Assembly: GCA_004369085.1 (NCBI GenBank)
Contig: ML210238.1
Span: 1 to 64,000, forward strand
Reading direction: 5' to 3'
Source of the DNA: Coprinopsis marcescibilis
Taxonomy: Eukaryota; Basidiomycota; Agaricomycetes; Agaricales; Psathyrellaceae
Length of the DNA stretch: 64,000 bases
Shown here piece after piece: positions 35,086 to 46,969 of the stretch. Made by a program: the position numbers and the translations under genes. How positions within the stretch are numbered: position 1 is the first letter of the stretch; every line of letters begins with the position of its first letter. The notes below the pieces were generated by a model that was given only the letters and a program-made list of their open reading frames with translations, made no database searches and was not told where the DNA came from.

Positions 35086-36454
35086 TCATTGGTTGTTCAG
35101 GAACACCCACCCAAACGAGCGGACCTCATCACCTTTGACCCCAAAGAACAGCTCTGTCTCGTACCCCCAATGCATACTTCCGATAACATAATCCTTGAGG
35201 GCGAGGATATAGCGTGCCAGATGCGAAGAAGAGACATTAGGGTCGTCGAATGTATCATCCTCCCAATGGGTATTTAGAGACCACCCGTCTGGGGTCGCAC
35301 TGTCCTGGTTGATGCCCCCTAGGTATGAATTAGGGGAGGCAGAGGAATTGGCGCCCCCTTCGGCCCCAAGACGAATGACTGATCCGATGGATCTGAGCCA
35401 GCCCCACGAAGCGCTGTCTTGATCATTTGAAGAAGGTATCAGTTCCCTTTCGAGGCGGTGGAACTCGTGGAGTGTTTCTTTGATCATCCCTCCGACGTAA
35501 TTCATGGCACCTTGGACGGAGAGGCTTTTGTGTGTAATGAGAAGCGAGACGAGATTGTGCGAGCTGCATCGCGAAGGTGATGCGTAGGCGAAAATGTCCT
35601 GCTCATATGAGTCAGTTACAGGAAACTGTAAATGAGCTAAAGCTCACGGTGGCCCACGAGACGGCATCAATAGCGCACTGAGTTATCTTTCGTAACTTCT
35701 CCTTTTCGGCGGGGTTCTTGCCTTTGGGACGAGAAATAATATCGAGTACTTCCACAATGTCCCAGAGGATTGATGAAGCATAGATCTCCCTCCGGAGTGC
35801 AATATACTCGCTAACTGACAGTGTTCTTTCATTGCTGATGCTGTCGGAAATACGTGCCTGGACTCTGAAAAGCAGCCGTACTGAGCGAGTGAATTGGTTC
35901 TTCCATGGTTGCTGCTTTTCAGCGGGCAAGGAGGAAAGTGCCCTTGCGAGTCGAGGAACAAGGCTGCATTTTCCAGTCCAAAAGATGTGAGCAAAGGCGC
36001 GGAAGGGTTCAGATCTGGTGTACCTGGACAGAATTGGATGGAGAGCCAAAAGCTCGAACCCATCTCTGTTGTTGACATCGTCAACACCTATAGTCCAGGT
36101 AGCCTGTTCAGCTTCCCCAGAGAGGAGGCGTGAGTGGGACGTAAAGATTAAAGCAAAGAAGTCGGCCAGCAGACGAAGCTGAGGGAAATCGCAAGTGGGG
36201 CAGGCAAGGCCAGCCAGCAAACCGTACTTTGTGCCACGTAGAGTCCGGCTCTCCAGCTCTGTGAGCTTAGGTGGTGGTATCTCCGCTGAGGAGGGTTTAG
36301 GGGACCCCATCAGCCAGGATTCGGATCCGTCTGTCGCCAGTTTAATATGTTTGTTGGTTCGAAACGGGAATGTATTCGCGAGAGATAACAGGTCTGGCAG
36401 CTGAAAGCTGAGGTTTGCCGTGCCATTTCCACTTCCTTGGAGGTTGGTCGCCAT
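35086..36454 (-). CDS. Terpene-synthase-fold protein, metal motifs lost
   Basis: About 439 residues, two exons (minus): 36454-35648 and 35598-35086. The order of landmarks is that of basidiomycete sesquiterpene synthases: LLAGLACPTCDFPQLRL (helix before the Asp-rich site), EYIALRREIYASS, the WATDIFAYASPSR position, HNLVSLLITHKSLSVQGAM and LKDYVIGSMHWGYETELFFG. The Asp-rich motif is absent (ADFFALIFTSHSRL instead of D-D-x-x-D). The NSE triad reads T-D-I-F-A-Y-A-S-P, so Asn, Ser and Glu are replaced. The RY pair near the end reads LF. It also carries an unusual ~70-residue insert with an EDDTFDD stretch before the last helix. Ionising a prenyl diphosphate by the usual metal route looks impossible. 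It is divergent from NUP84 (427 bp apart). Confidence 0.75.
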
Positions 36455-36881
36455 TGCTATGATAGTCCAGATACTGCTCAACAATGATGAGTACTGAGTG
36501 CCGCCAGGTTGAGCTAGAAAGGTCAAGATCGTGGCAGGCAAAGTAGACGCCGGTAATCAATCAAGTACCCGCGGTCACATGACATTCCATCACTGCTGTT
36601 CGCGCCTCGCCAACGAGGAATTTCGAAATGTATTTCTGCTCTGTCTTCTCCCAGTTCGATTACTTTGGGCCGATCTTCAACATCCTGAAAGGGAGACAGT
36701 GTACAGTGAACTGCGATAGCGCGGTGATACAACCCTGGTGCGCCCTTTATTACCTCTCTTTAAGTTCTTGTAGCCGAATCGCGACGTTCATTCTTGGTCC
36801 ACTAGACCTTCAATTTGGCAGTAGACTTTCTCTACTCTTGTTACACAGCTACGCGGGAAAAGCACTATATCAGCTGCTGAA
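36455..36881. promoter_or_regulatory. Bidirectional promoter region
   Basis: 427 bp between the divergent starts of the terpene-synthase-like gene and NUP84; both promoters must lie here. No specific element is recognised. Confidence 0.4.
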
Positions 36882-39766
36882 ATGGCAGAGGCACTATACA
36901 GCTCATTTGCTGATGTTCTTTCACTGAGCCAGTCAGTCAAGGATGACCTCGAAGCGCTTCTCGACAGCCAGACGGGCTTTGCACCTCGTTTGCGCCAAAT
37001 ATGCGAAGAACAGTGCGTATTCGAAGTTGGCCCAGCATTTTAGAGGTCAAAGGTCTAATAAATCCAAAGGATAGCAGACTTTGAAGACATGCAAGCCCCG
37101 CACGAAGACATCGAACTTCTACGACTTGAAGCCCACACATGGGGTCTTCTACAACTCCTCATGCCGCCTCGAAAGATAGAACCTCACCCAACACCCTCTG
37201 CAACCGAACTTCTGGCCCAAAACCCATACACACCACAATCAACCCTTGCACAAGCCATCATGGATTCGTCCCCTCTACTTACGGAGTTGGTCGTCGTCCG
37301 TGAATGGCTGCAAGACACCGCACCACCCATTCACCACCCAGAAGCCAACACAGGCTACTGGAAGTTCACAAAGCACAACATTCTGCAGGGACTGAGAACA
37401 ACGGGCTCGTACCGCGATGGCTTGGTGAAGGAGATGGATCCCGATGCGCCTAATAGGGAAGAGGGACGGACTTTGGCGTCTGATGATGCAGTGAGTGGCG
37501 TGCGTTGTTGACTGTATTGTCATGCTCATGCGTGGAACTCTAGGGCTTCGAAAGGGCCTTCCTTCAAGCCCTGTACTACTGCGTACGGGCGGGCAGGTTG
37601 GATGAAGCTGTTGATATGTGTCGGAGGGCTCATCAATCCTGGCGCGCGTCGAGTATCCTGGGATCGCGGCCATTGCGCTGGTCGGCAATTTGTGAGTAAG
37701 ATTCTCGTTCAAAATAACCCGCCTCTAATTGAGCCGTAGCTTTGGAACCCAAGGATGAAGATTCCATGGCCGAGGATGAAGAAGAAGCATGGTCGGGCAA
37801 CCAAAACAGGACGCTTTGGAAGTTCACATGCACGAAGGCTGCGTTGAACGTGAGCTACTCATGCGTCCAGAAATCTTTGACTTCTGACCTCTCCCAAAGG
37901 ACTCCCTTTCTGATTCCGAACGCCTTCTGTACGCTGCTTTAGCCCCAGCACCTGAAACCATGAAAGTCCTCAAACAGAATTGCAAAACATGGGAAGACCA
38001 TTTGTGGGTGCAAGTGAGCATTATCTGCGAAGAGAAGGAGAGTATGGAGCTAGGACGGATAGGTGGCATATTCTGGGAAGGTGACGGCGATCTCAAGGCC
38101 TTGGAACAGGGCGTTAGAAACGTGTCAAAACTCGATTCTGAAGCGGAGCGAAAGCAGTGGGAACAAGAGGCTGTTGGAGCCCTTGAAATGCTCAGAGATG
38201 TCGCTGTCGTTGAAGGGTGAGCTAAACATATTGTTTCATACTCAGTCGACTGACATACCACGTTTATAGACCCGGAGCTGAACATGCCTACCATTTTTCT
38301 CAACTTCACATTATCCTGAACCGCATGGATGTCCTATTAAACTCATTCGCGGGCAGTCTTGCGGATGACAGGTTCCAAAAAGATACTTTTGAGTTCGTCT
38401 TTCAACAAAACTGCTGGTACCTGCTCTAATCGACTCAACAGGTATCCGCAACTTTGCCGATTCTTTGCCCACTTCTGTTTGTTCCTTCAGTTAATCGATA
38501 TACCCACACCACCTCTGGCAACCCAGACAATCCTGGAGTCGTATCTCCAGGTACTGGAGGAAGCGGGGCAACGCGAACTTATTGCCATGTACGCCGGTGC
38601 CCTTGGGGACAACGCAGTCGAGAGATACGCGTTGTTCCTTGTTTCTCTGGCGTTGAACGCGGATATCGCTGAGCGACGACTGGCATTGACGCGTGCGAGG
38701 GATCACGGGCTTGATATGGATCGCGTTGCGATCGTCGCAGCGGAGCGCACAATCGACAAAGCGTTCGAGGTATGGTGTCACTTGGAGTTTGCTGAACGGT
38801 CGGCTGAAGTTTCATCGATAGCTTATCCCCCAACCTCGTGGCCAGCTACCGTCAATCATCGCAATGCAACCACCAGCCACAGAACCTGAGCTCTTCCTCC
38901 TGCGTTCAATCGAATGGACCACCTTCAACGAAACGACGTATGGGGTTGCATTGGAGCAAACCAACGTCATCCTCCGCTACTTCCTCGGCATGGGCCGTGT
39001 GCAGGTTGCGGCATCGTTGCTTGACTTACTTCCCTCTGAACTCGCTGACATCGCTGTCCCTGAGGAACAAGCAACAGAATACCTACATTACAGGCAGTTC
39101 TTTGTCATCTGGGAGTCGCTCGAGAGGGTGGTAGAGTGTCAGGCGAGGAATGTGCCTGGGCTTGGTAAGGACGCCAAGGCCGTTTGGTTAAGCGACTACC
39201 GGGTGAGTTTGTTCTGTGGTCTTGAGGTTTGGAGGTCGGGGAGCTGAGTGCAATCTCTTTCGGTAGAACTTGATTGATCAAGTGCACGAGCAAGTCGTGC
39301 AACTGCTTACAACCGAATGGTTAGTCGGGGAGAACGACGATTCTGGAGGTATGTGTGGCGTCAGTTTCGAAAAATTGGATACCTCGGGACTGAATTATCT
39401 GTGTCTAGCACACCCTCGCAGGAGCAACGAGCTCGTGCGCATCCGCCAGATCTACATCCCAGAGCTTATCATCCGCCTTCATTTCTTGCTTTTCGAATCC
39501 AGGCAATGGATACCCGAGTGCGTACATTCCATTATCGGGGTACCCCGTTTCCGTTTGTCTAACCCCGCATGTTCATCGGTAGAAACCTCAAACGTGCCTT
39601 GCAACTGGCAAACATTGTGGCGGACTCGAGATACAAGTTGTATCAAGACTTTGTTAACGAGGATGGAAGGAGGCTTGGTGAGTATCTGGGAGCGGTCCGT
39701 CGAGCATTCGTAGGCGGTCTGGAGAAGGGTGGGTCGGATCCGTTTAGACCAGTCTCGTCCATGTAA
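36882..39766 (+). CDS. NUP84: Nucleoporin Nup84/Nup107
   Basis: A scaffold subunit of the Y-complex of the nuclear pore. About 770 residues from 11 exons: 36882-37012, 37070-37490, 37544-37691, 37740-37849, 37900-38216, 38270-38371, 38442-38769, 38822-39202, 39267-39348, 39409-39517, 39583-39766. Diagnostic Nup107 stretches: AGRLDEAVDMCRRAHQSWRA, EEAWSGNQNRTLWK, TWEDHLWVQVSI, AYHFSQLHIILNRMDVLL, FFAHFCLFLQL, ELFLLRSIEWTTF and EYLHYRQFFVIWESL. The protein is all-helical and without membrane segments. All splice phases agree and the length is divisible by three. The protein is of normal size for filamentous fungi. Confidence 0.92.
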
Positions 39767-40310
39767 TTAGATTTGTATTTGGCTTATTATCATTTATGTG
39801 TTTTGCTCACTGCCAGATGAACCACTCACGAGTCCCTTCGGATGGTTTACATCAGTCAATCATCCATGATTTCCTCGTGCAGAGGTAAGACGAACGCGAC
39901 CATATGGCTAGGCTGAAGGAGTTTTGTACTCATTTCGGTACGTATCATAAATAAGGCTCTGGTTTTCGATGCACTGGGAGATAGAAAACCATCTGAATTT
40001 TGCATACTGAACGATAGGACGATGCCTTTCTATATTATCCTGATTCAGGAGAATGATGCGGCACTCAAACTCATTCCAGTCAAACGATGCTTATTATTTT
40101 GCAAGCCTCGCCCATGCTCGGACCATTAAACAAGTACTACTGTACGATGGTACCTGTTTCGGCTCGATAATGGTGCTACTGCTAAGAAAAATAAATGAAA
40201 CTAAACACTCGACCAGGCAATTGGAGTTTTGGCTTCACTGAAGCGGAGTGCTCAATCAGCTGGTTTGAGAAATATGCGTGCTAATAGGAGAGAGGTCAAC
40301 AGCCGACAGC
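39767..40310. other. Convergent intergenic region
   Basis: 544 bp after the NUP84 stop, with no coding region or clear element. Confidence 0.5.
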
Positions 40311-40832
40311 TTATCCTTCCATGTCAGACAAGTCACCCAAGTAACCCGAGTCATGCAAGTCATGCAAGTCACCCGAGCCATTCATATCATTGTCATAGGA
40401 TATCATGTATCGGAATTCTTCTGTGATGTCCACCAGACCGATTTCGGGGGCAAGAGACAGAGGGCCTTGGTTGATCCTTCCCCGGCCACCGAACAGAACT
40501 TCGTAAACGGCCTGCAAGGTTTCATGGTCGTCGATGCTGTCATTTAGAAATTAGAACGTTAGTCGATTGCCCACGGGACATAGATAAGCAGAAACACTTG
40601 CTCTTCGACTGTCTCTGGGAAGTCGTCGTGTTCGAAGTACCGAGTGTAGACCGTGCATCACTTGACCGTCCAACATGACAAAAGCAATGAACGAGGGGGT
40701 TACCAATGAGCAGTAAAATATCTAGGGCTCAACTTGACATTGTCAATCCAGCACAAGATCCATTGCAGCGAGGTATCGGCAGCTGGGGTCACTGGAAAGT
40801 CATTCAACAAGCCAAAGACACCAGTGAACGCT
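40311..40832 (-). CDS. Possible small gene, 5' end not found
   Basis: Three exons can be joined on the minus strand: 40832-40704 (FTGVFGLLNDFPVTPAADTS), 40660-40598 and 40536-40311 (ETLQAVYEVLFGGRGR on to a stop). The phases agree, and codon use is reasonable. The C-terminus is a repeated Asp/His/Leu/Gly segment encoded by a 9-nt tandem repeat. The start exon was not found; an acceptor lies at 40833. No family is recognised. It may be a decayed gene. Confidence 0.3.
40329..40382. repeat. 9-nt tandem repeat, six units
   Basis: Units caagtcacc, caagtaacc, cgagtcatg, caagtcatg, caagtcacc, cgagccatt. It overlaps the C-terminal codons of the possible minus-strand gene. Confidence 0.8.
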
Positions 40833-41316
40833 CTGCCGGTTTACAAAGCGTCGTATAAACTGCGAGCTTCGACGCTTTATTGACAAAATCGGCGATGTTG
40901 AAGCAGTTAAAAAGGCCTGGTACTCTCCAGCATGTTTTCTTCTTTGACCATTTTAAAGTTACATTTGTTAATGTATATCTGGAAGAAAAACAGCTCATAT
41001 GAGTTTCAAGGGCAAAGAACTGGCACAGAACTTATCCCGTTGTGTAGTGTAGCAGAAATGCCAAGCCTGGGCCTGGAAGCTGGAGCACTCAGCAGGAGGA
41101 GTCCAGCGTGAGAACTACCTTCCAAATAATGGCGAGTATTCAGACTCCGCACGACAGGAAGGGAACGAGGAGGACAGCCAGCTCGCTCGCTTTATCACCG
41201 TCCACGACCGCGTCAGCATTGTCTCCACCACATTCCCAGCATTTACCCCCCAACTTTTATCGAATCTGTCCTTCGCAGGCCCCGCTAAAGCGGGCTTTGT
41301 CAACCCCAAGACCAAA
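40833..41316. other. Upstream region of DPB4
   Basis: About 480 bp with no supported gene beyond possible 5' exons of the small minus-strand gene; it holds the DPB4 promoter. Confidence 0.4.
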
Positions 41317-42380
41317 ATGCCTCGCAAGCAGAACCCCGACCCTCTTTCGGCTCAACAGCAACAAGAACTCGTTTCAGAGGGGATCGAGAACTTTGAGCTG
41401 CCAAAGAGCGTGGTGATGAAGATTGCAAAGTCGGCGGTGAGTATTCCTTGGTGGTTTGGGGTGGAGGGACGCGTCTCCCCGCGTCTTGCACCGGGGATGT
41501 CTGTTTCATCGTTCCTTCCAACTCCTGCCTATTTGCTGTGGGTGTGGCCTAATCGCTGATACCATCTTGGCATGGGCTTGCTTATAGCTCCCAGACGAGG
41601 CGCGTCTGACAAAGGACACGGTGCTCTCCTTGGTCAAAGGGTCGACGGTCTTCATAAACTATCTTGGTATGTAATGGTTGTCTTTGTGGCAGAGTGTGTC
41701 ACTGACTTTGAATTGACAGCTGCCACGTAAGTAAAGGTCTATTTCAATATCCACTGGGGTAGACCCCACGATTGACAATGCGAATGCAGAGCGCACGATG
41801 TCGCAGTGGCGAAGCAGCACAAGTCTATTGCTGCTTCGGACGTCCTCAGAGCTCTGGAATTACTGGACTTTGCGGACCTTGTTGGGCCACTACAGGCTGA
41901 GCTATCAGGTGCGTAGTCTGTTGCACTGTGGGGTCCTCGCATAGCTCATGCGGGAAACACGCAGCCTTCAAGGACACCGGTAAAACAACGGCTAGCTCTC
42001 GGAAATCTGCAGCGAATGCAAGTACCAATGGCGGAGGGAAGAGTCTCTCGATATCAATACCACCGACAGGATCTGCGTCAGCTGCAAACTTGTCTGCCCC
42101 TCGGGGCAGTAAAGTGAAGCTTACAGTACGGTCCGAAGCCAACGGGAATGGAGCCGATGCCAAAGGCAAAGGCAAAGCACCGGTGGTCGATGCCGATGGC
42201 GATACGGAAATGCACGACGAGGACGAGGAAGAGGTGGGAAATCAACCTGGACCTGTCTCGGAAGGGTTTTCTGACGGAGAAGACGACATAACGGAGAACT
42301 CGGGTGCCGAGGAACCCCCGTCTGCCTCACCGTCTGTTGGTGGCGACTCGAAAGCGGCACCAGACGGTATCCCTCCCTGA
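41317..42380 (+). CDS. DPB4: DNA polymerase epsilon subunit Dpb4/POLE3 (histone fold)
   Basis: About 246 residues, five exons: 41317-41436, 41588-41666, 41720-41726, 41790-41908, 41965-42380. The histone fold spans residues ~26-107: ELPKSVVMKIAKSALPDEAR, then LVKGSTVFINYLAATAHDVA, then KSIAASDVLRALELLDF. This order and the LPD/ARLTKD segment identify the CBF/NF-Y-type subunit Dpb4, which pairs with Dpb3 in the polymerase epsilon holoenzyme and in ISW2/CHRAC-type remodellers. The remaining 140 residues are acidic and disordered (EDEEEVGNQ, EGFSDGEDD). The third exon is only 7 nt (ctgccac) between good splice sites; it is required to join YLA to THD in frame. The start aaaATGCC has A at -3. Confidence 0.92.
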
Positions 42381-42949
42381 TTATTCCAGTTTACATTGTG
42401 TCAAAATCGTCCACCCGGGCGCTTAGCAATTAATTGCACCTGTAATCTATGCTTCCATCCTCGCATTTGCCATCAGCAATAAGATCTGTTGTATGGATGA
42501 TTTTTTGCATTGCATTTGTACAACACGAGTGAAACGGTGGCCCCAAGCATGTATGATGCCAAATGTGATTGCAACTCAGAAATATACCGTGATTACCGTG
42601 ACAGTGAGGGTGTGAACATCTTTAACACTACACGACTACAACGGCTTGCCGACGTTGGATCACGTATTTATTCCACCGACCAACTGTCAGATTACTTCTG
42701 GTTTCCTTAGATATCATAATAAGGACTCGAAGGTCAGCGACAGCAATGAGGACACCTTTAAGTTCGGACTCAACCAACAACTGTGAGTGGATCTTGCCTC
42801 TTCAGCCATTGTAGTTTTCATTCATTGTTCTCCTCTCGAACCGCTTTACTTTTCTCTGATCCTTCCTTTGGCCTTTTCTACCTTCTGCAACGACGAGAAA
42901 CGGGATGTTCTGAACAGTGAATTTATCTGCTAACACTCCTCAAAGCCTC
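42381..42949. other. Intergenic region
   Basis: About 570 bp between two plus-strand genes. Pyrimidine-rich near 42830-42890 (ttctcctctcg, ttttctac), which fits a core promoter. No gene. Confidence 0.5.
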
Positions 42950-43901
42950 ATGTTACCACCGGCAAAACCACCAATGAAGCGTCGACGACTGGGGTCGTCT
43001 ACGTCGCCAGTAATCACGACAACAGCTGCATTGCCTCTTGCAAAAGGATTGCTGCAGAATCTGTCAATCAACAAGGGGGCTACGACGGGCAATGGAATGC
43101 CCACCTGTGTTTCTTGTCATCGTGTGCTGTTGGGGACGCATGGTGGTCCAGTGTCGTGTGCGAGGTGTGTGGTCTGCTCGTTTCTTGATTCGATGTCCTC
43201 GAGGACGATCATGCCCATGTTGGTTGGATGATATCACTGTCCGGTCTGATAGATATACACCCTGGGCTTGATTGCCTTATCTTTTCGTCGACTCTTGCAA
43301 CGATGTGCTGACCGTTTTAAACCCTTTGATTAGGTGCTCTGCGTTGACGTGCACAATATGTTCGCGAACCTGCACAAGTTGCGCACCGTCCCAACCTCCG
43401 ACGCCCCACCTCACGTTCTCGCCATCGCCCTCACCGTCTCCGGTTCTCCAGTCCCCAATGCCCCGTCGCTCAGTCCTCGGAACACATACTGCGAATATAA
43501 ATCAACAGCTGCCGCCTTTTCAAAACACGCCAGGAGTTCTGGGTGTCCCTGCAATCACGTCCGTAAACTCCGACATACAGATGGCATCGCAGGAGGACCG
43601 TGACCAGAACCGACACAGTTTCCCGACATCTTCGGACTCGACGGTTGCTGGTAAACGGAGAAAGGCCGTTGATATTCAGGACCGGGACGAGGAGGACTTG
43701 GCTGGCAAAACAGGAGATGCGGCTGCTGAGGAGCGTGCCGAGCTGGGGTACGGCCCTGGATGCGGGAGGGTATTGTGCAAGGATTGCTGCTTTGAGAATG
43801 TGCACAAGTACGTGTTGGTGGTGGTTAAACTCGAGGATGTGATGCTGATGGTTCTTTGCAGCAGCACCACGACTTGCTACGACTGCTATGGGAGCTACTA
43901 A
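42950..43901 (+). CDS. Cysteine-rich zinc-binding protein, conserved fungal type
   Basis: About 242 residues, exons 42950-43164, 43334-43807, 43862-43901. Cysteines come in pairs: CVSCHRVLLGTHGG, CARCSALTCTICSRTCTSC, GCGRVLCKDCCFEN and TTTCYDCYGSY at the very end. This series of CxxC pairs, with a long Ser/Pro-rich insert between the second and third groups, points to a treble-clef or ribbon-like zinc domain seen in uncharacterised fungal proteins. A basic KRRRLG and KRRKAVDI could be nuclear localisation signals. Function is not known to me. The second intron ends in a cagcag pair, so two forms differing by one residue are possible. The start was chosen at the first ATG; an upstream exon is not excluded. 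Confidence 0.7.
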
Positions 43902-44246
43902 CTTGTGTACCACTTGGATGACATGCACCTGCAATTCTAACGCCTGTCACAATTATTTTTACGCTTTCAAAGACACGGATACCTGGAACTTTGTTGGTTT
44001 CCCATAATTTTACCATGACATTGCATTCTTCGTTACTCCAAGTCATCACGCTGAAGATATGCATTGGTGAAATAATATATAACATCTTTCTTACAACGAT
44101 TAACAACAACTACGTCTACAATAGATACAATGTCCATCGAATATCATCGAAAACCTAACGAATGTGCGGTGTTTCCCTTTAATCAGTCCGTGGGTAGTTT
44201 AGCTCAAGTCCATGTCTCCTCCAGGGTATATCAAAGCAAATGCGTT
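43902..44246. other. Convergent 3' intergenic region
   Basis: 345 bp between the stop codons of the Cys-rich gene (+) and the glucanase gene (-). A/T-rich; no gene. Confidence 0.6.
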
Positions 44247-46969
44247 TTATGCCCCTGTGCAAGGCTCAGTGGGGAGCTCCTCAAACTCTCCATCATACGT
44301 GTCAGGATACGCGCAGCCAGGAATCCGCGCAATTCCCGGTGTCGTGTCTTCGTGGTTGAACCACCCATCCACCGAGGCGGTCGCACTTGACGGCGCACCG
44401 CTGTATGTAGGGACAGGCATGGTGATGATCGGTCCCGCAGTGGCGTACGTGGGCAGCAGCGAGATGTCCACCGACAAGTTGGCGATTGCGAGGGGTGGCC
44501 AGGGGTTGGCGGCGATATACTCGGCAGCAATCGTCGGGGTCGGTTCCTGGCCGATCTGGTTAGGCAAAAATGGGCCTACGAAGGGGTCTTGCTCGAGCCC
44601 CAGCGCAAGACACTTCCCAACTGACGTCCGCGGGTCCTCTGGCATCCACCCGTTGTCCCTTCCAAGCTTATACGACCAGAAAGGCGCAGTAACACGTCCG
44701 TCGATAGAATCTCCGATCTAGATAGGGGTTAGTTTCCTATTTGAGATGCAAGTTGAGAGACGCAGGCGGCTCACCCTCCAGGTCCACCAGAAAAAGTCGC
44801 CGATGGCGTCAAAGCTGGCGAGGATAAAGTTCCTGAGACCCTCCTTCATTTCGGGTGTCCATTCTTCCCATGCGTTGTAAAGGTCGCAGAGCGGGTGCGG
44901 CGAGTCGACGCCAACCTCGCGGATGTAGAGACCGCAGTCGTTGATGGCTGCGGAAAACTCGCCTCCTATTGTCATTCCGTGCATCCGTTTACTGATGGAC
45001 AAAAAAAAAGGGGAAAAGTCCGGGTTAGAGGGGTGTTTCAAACATAGGCGCAGGGAGATTGATAGTTACGTTCGGTTGAAGTATCCTCCCCAGCGGGTAC
45101 ATGCGGTGAGCGGCCAGACACCACCGAGTTCGCCGTCGGGAGCGACTTCAGTCAAGAGGTCGGGGGTGTTGTTGTCGTCGAATGCGAGATAAGGATGGAT
45201 ATCCATGATGAGCCTGTCAGCGCCAGGCATGAACCCTTCCCATTCGGTAGTTGCCCTGAAACCGTCTCCAAAGACAAGGTACTGTTGCGAAAGAAATCAC
45301 ATCAAACGTCAAAAATCAACCACAAGAGGTGAGATGCGATTGTGAAACGTACTGGGCCGTTCCCTTCACCATAGCCTGTGGCTTCACGGATGATGTTGTA
45401 GGCTTCTAAATAGAAGCTCCTGAGAGGCTCTTGGCCAATAGCGCCATCACGGGAGTCGGGTTCGTTGACGAATCCAAGCATAGGAATAACGTCGCGGTAC
45501 TCAGGTTGAGACACGAACTCGGCCAGGATGCGAAGATAGTAGAGCACGCGCTGTCCATTTGCGATTCCCATGTTTCCGTGAAGGAAGCCAAGGCGGCGGA
45601 GTCTGGGGAAGGAAAGCCGGAATGAGCAAACTAAGCCTTGGGGTGCCGTAAGTAGTTACTAACCGGGCAGAATGGTTCATCGCTAGACAGGAAAAGATGT
45701 ATGTCAGTCCATGTGTGTTGACAGGATTATGATCTGTTACTAACCGTTTTGACTGCCTGGCAATGCGTGGAGATCGAGATATATTCTGATACCGTATTTC
45801 CTGGCCCACTCAACGACGCGAAGGAAGTAGGTCCAAGAGGTCCTCTCGAGGAAGGGCTCGCCTGGGAAGGTTTCAATGGCCCAGTAGCCAATAGGGATAC
45901 GCATCCAGTTAAGACCAGCGGCGGCGATTTCAGCGATATCCTGTTCGGTCTAAATATGATTTCATCAATTAGCACATGATTTTAGTAGAGCCCATAATAG
46001 AGTAACTCACGATGAAAGTCTCGTAATGCTCCTCAAGGGCTCGCAAACCAGGGCCTCCAGCCTCGCCCTCAGCACGCATGAGCTCACACAAGGTGTATTC
46101 GTCAACCGCGCCAGGGTACCGTTGGAAGATTCCAGGGTTGATGAAGGGCTCCAGGACGAACCAGCCACCGAGATTCACACCGAAAATACGATCAACGCCC
46201 CATCTCCATGTAGTGTTAAGCGGTGGCGTCCAGTTATTGGGTTGGGCATCCAGGTTGAAAGGGTCTTCCGGGTCGTGCACCCCTACATGCAAAAAAGGGC
46301 AGTAAGTCTTACATGGCGCAGTGAGTGCTGAGGAGGATGCGGTACGCACAGATACCGCCAAAGTTATTTCGGTAACGGAAGGTAGTTCCGTTGGACATCA
46401 TGACTTCAGTGTTGTCGCCGCCCCGCTATGGATTATTCAGCTCGTGGGCATGTTACTGATGGGTCCTGCGGAGAATCACTTACAGTGAGACGCGCCTGCG
46501 GCGTGGTTCCGGTTTGGGATGGCTGCGGTGCACCGCTAGAGGTATCCCCAGCACTACCAGCAACACCACCTTTGCCAGCTGCGTTCGAGCTATTGGGCTT
46601 GATAACGAAGAAATAGATGGGGATCACCACAGCAGCGATAACTAGGACCAGTGCTACGATGATCCAGATAATCATGACTTTGCGACGCTTGCTGCTGGCT
46701 TTCTTGGTTGCAAGCCCCGTGGTGTCTGCCTCGACTTTGAAGCGTGTTGGATTGTAGCCCCCACCACGTGCGTTTAAAGGAATGTGTTCATCGGATCCTC
46801 CGATGGGTGAATGGGGTGGGTGAAGGGAAGGATTGCTGTAGTTGTAGTCAGGCTTGGCCGCGCCCTCTGGCCATACATTGCTGTCTCGTCGAGGGTCATC
46901 CTTGTACTGAGGGACATAGAGGTCGGTTGCCGAAGGATTGCCAGACGCCAACGCGTAATGGCCAGCCAT
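44247..46969 (-). CDS. Membrane exo-beta-1,3-glucanase, GH5_9-like
   Basis: A glucan 1,3-beta-glucosidase of about 735 residues, nine exons (minus): 46969-46484, 46425-46350, 46282-46011, 45949-45745, 45682-45664, 45602-45353, 45281-45070, 44991-44775, 44717-44247. The N-terminal ~110 residues are cytosolic, followed by one membrane helix (MIIWIIVALVLVIAAVVIPI), so it is a type II membrane enzyme facing the wall. The catalytic part holds VNLGGWFVLEPFI, LNWMRIPIGYWA, YLDLHALPGSQN, the acid/base Glu in LGFVNEPD, IMDIHPY and the nucleophile Glu in IGGEFSAA. It trims beta-1,3-glucan during wall remodelling. One exon is only 19 nt; across it the usual GSQNG(F/W) reads GSQNAM. Confidence 0.9.
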
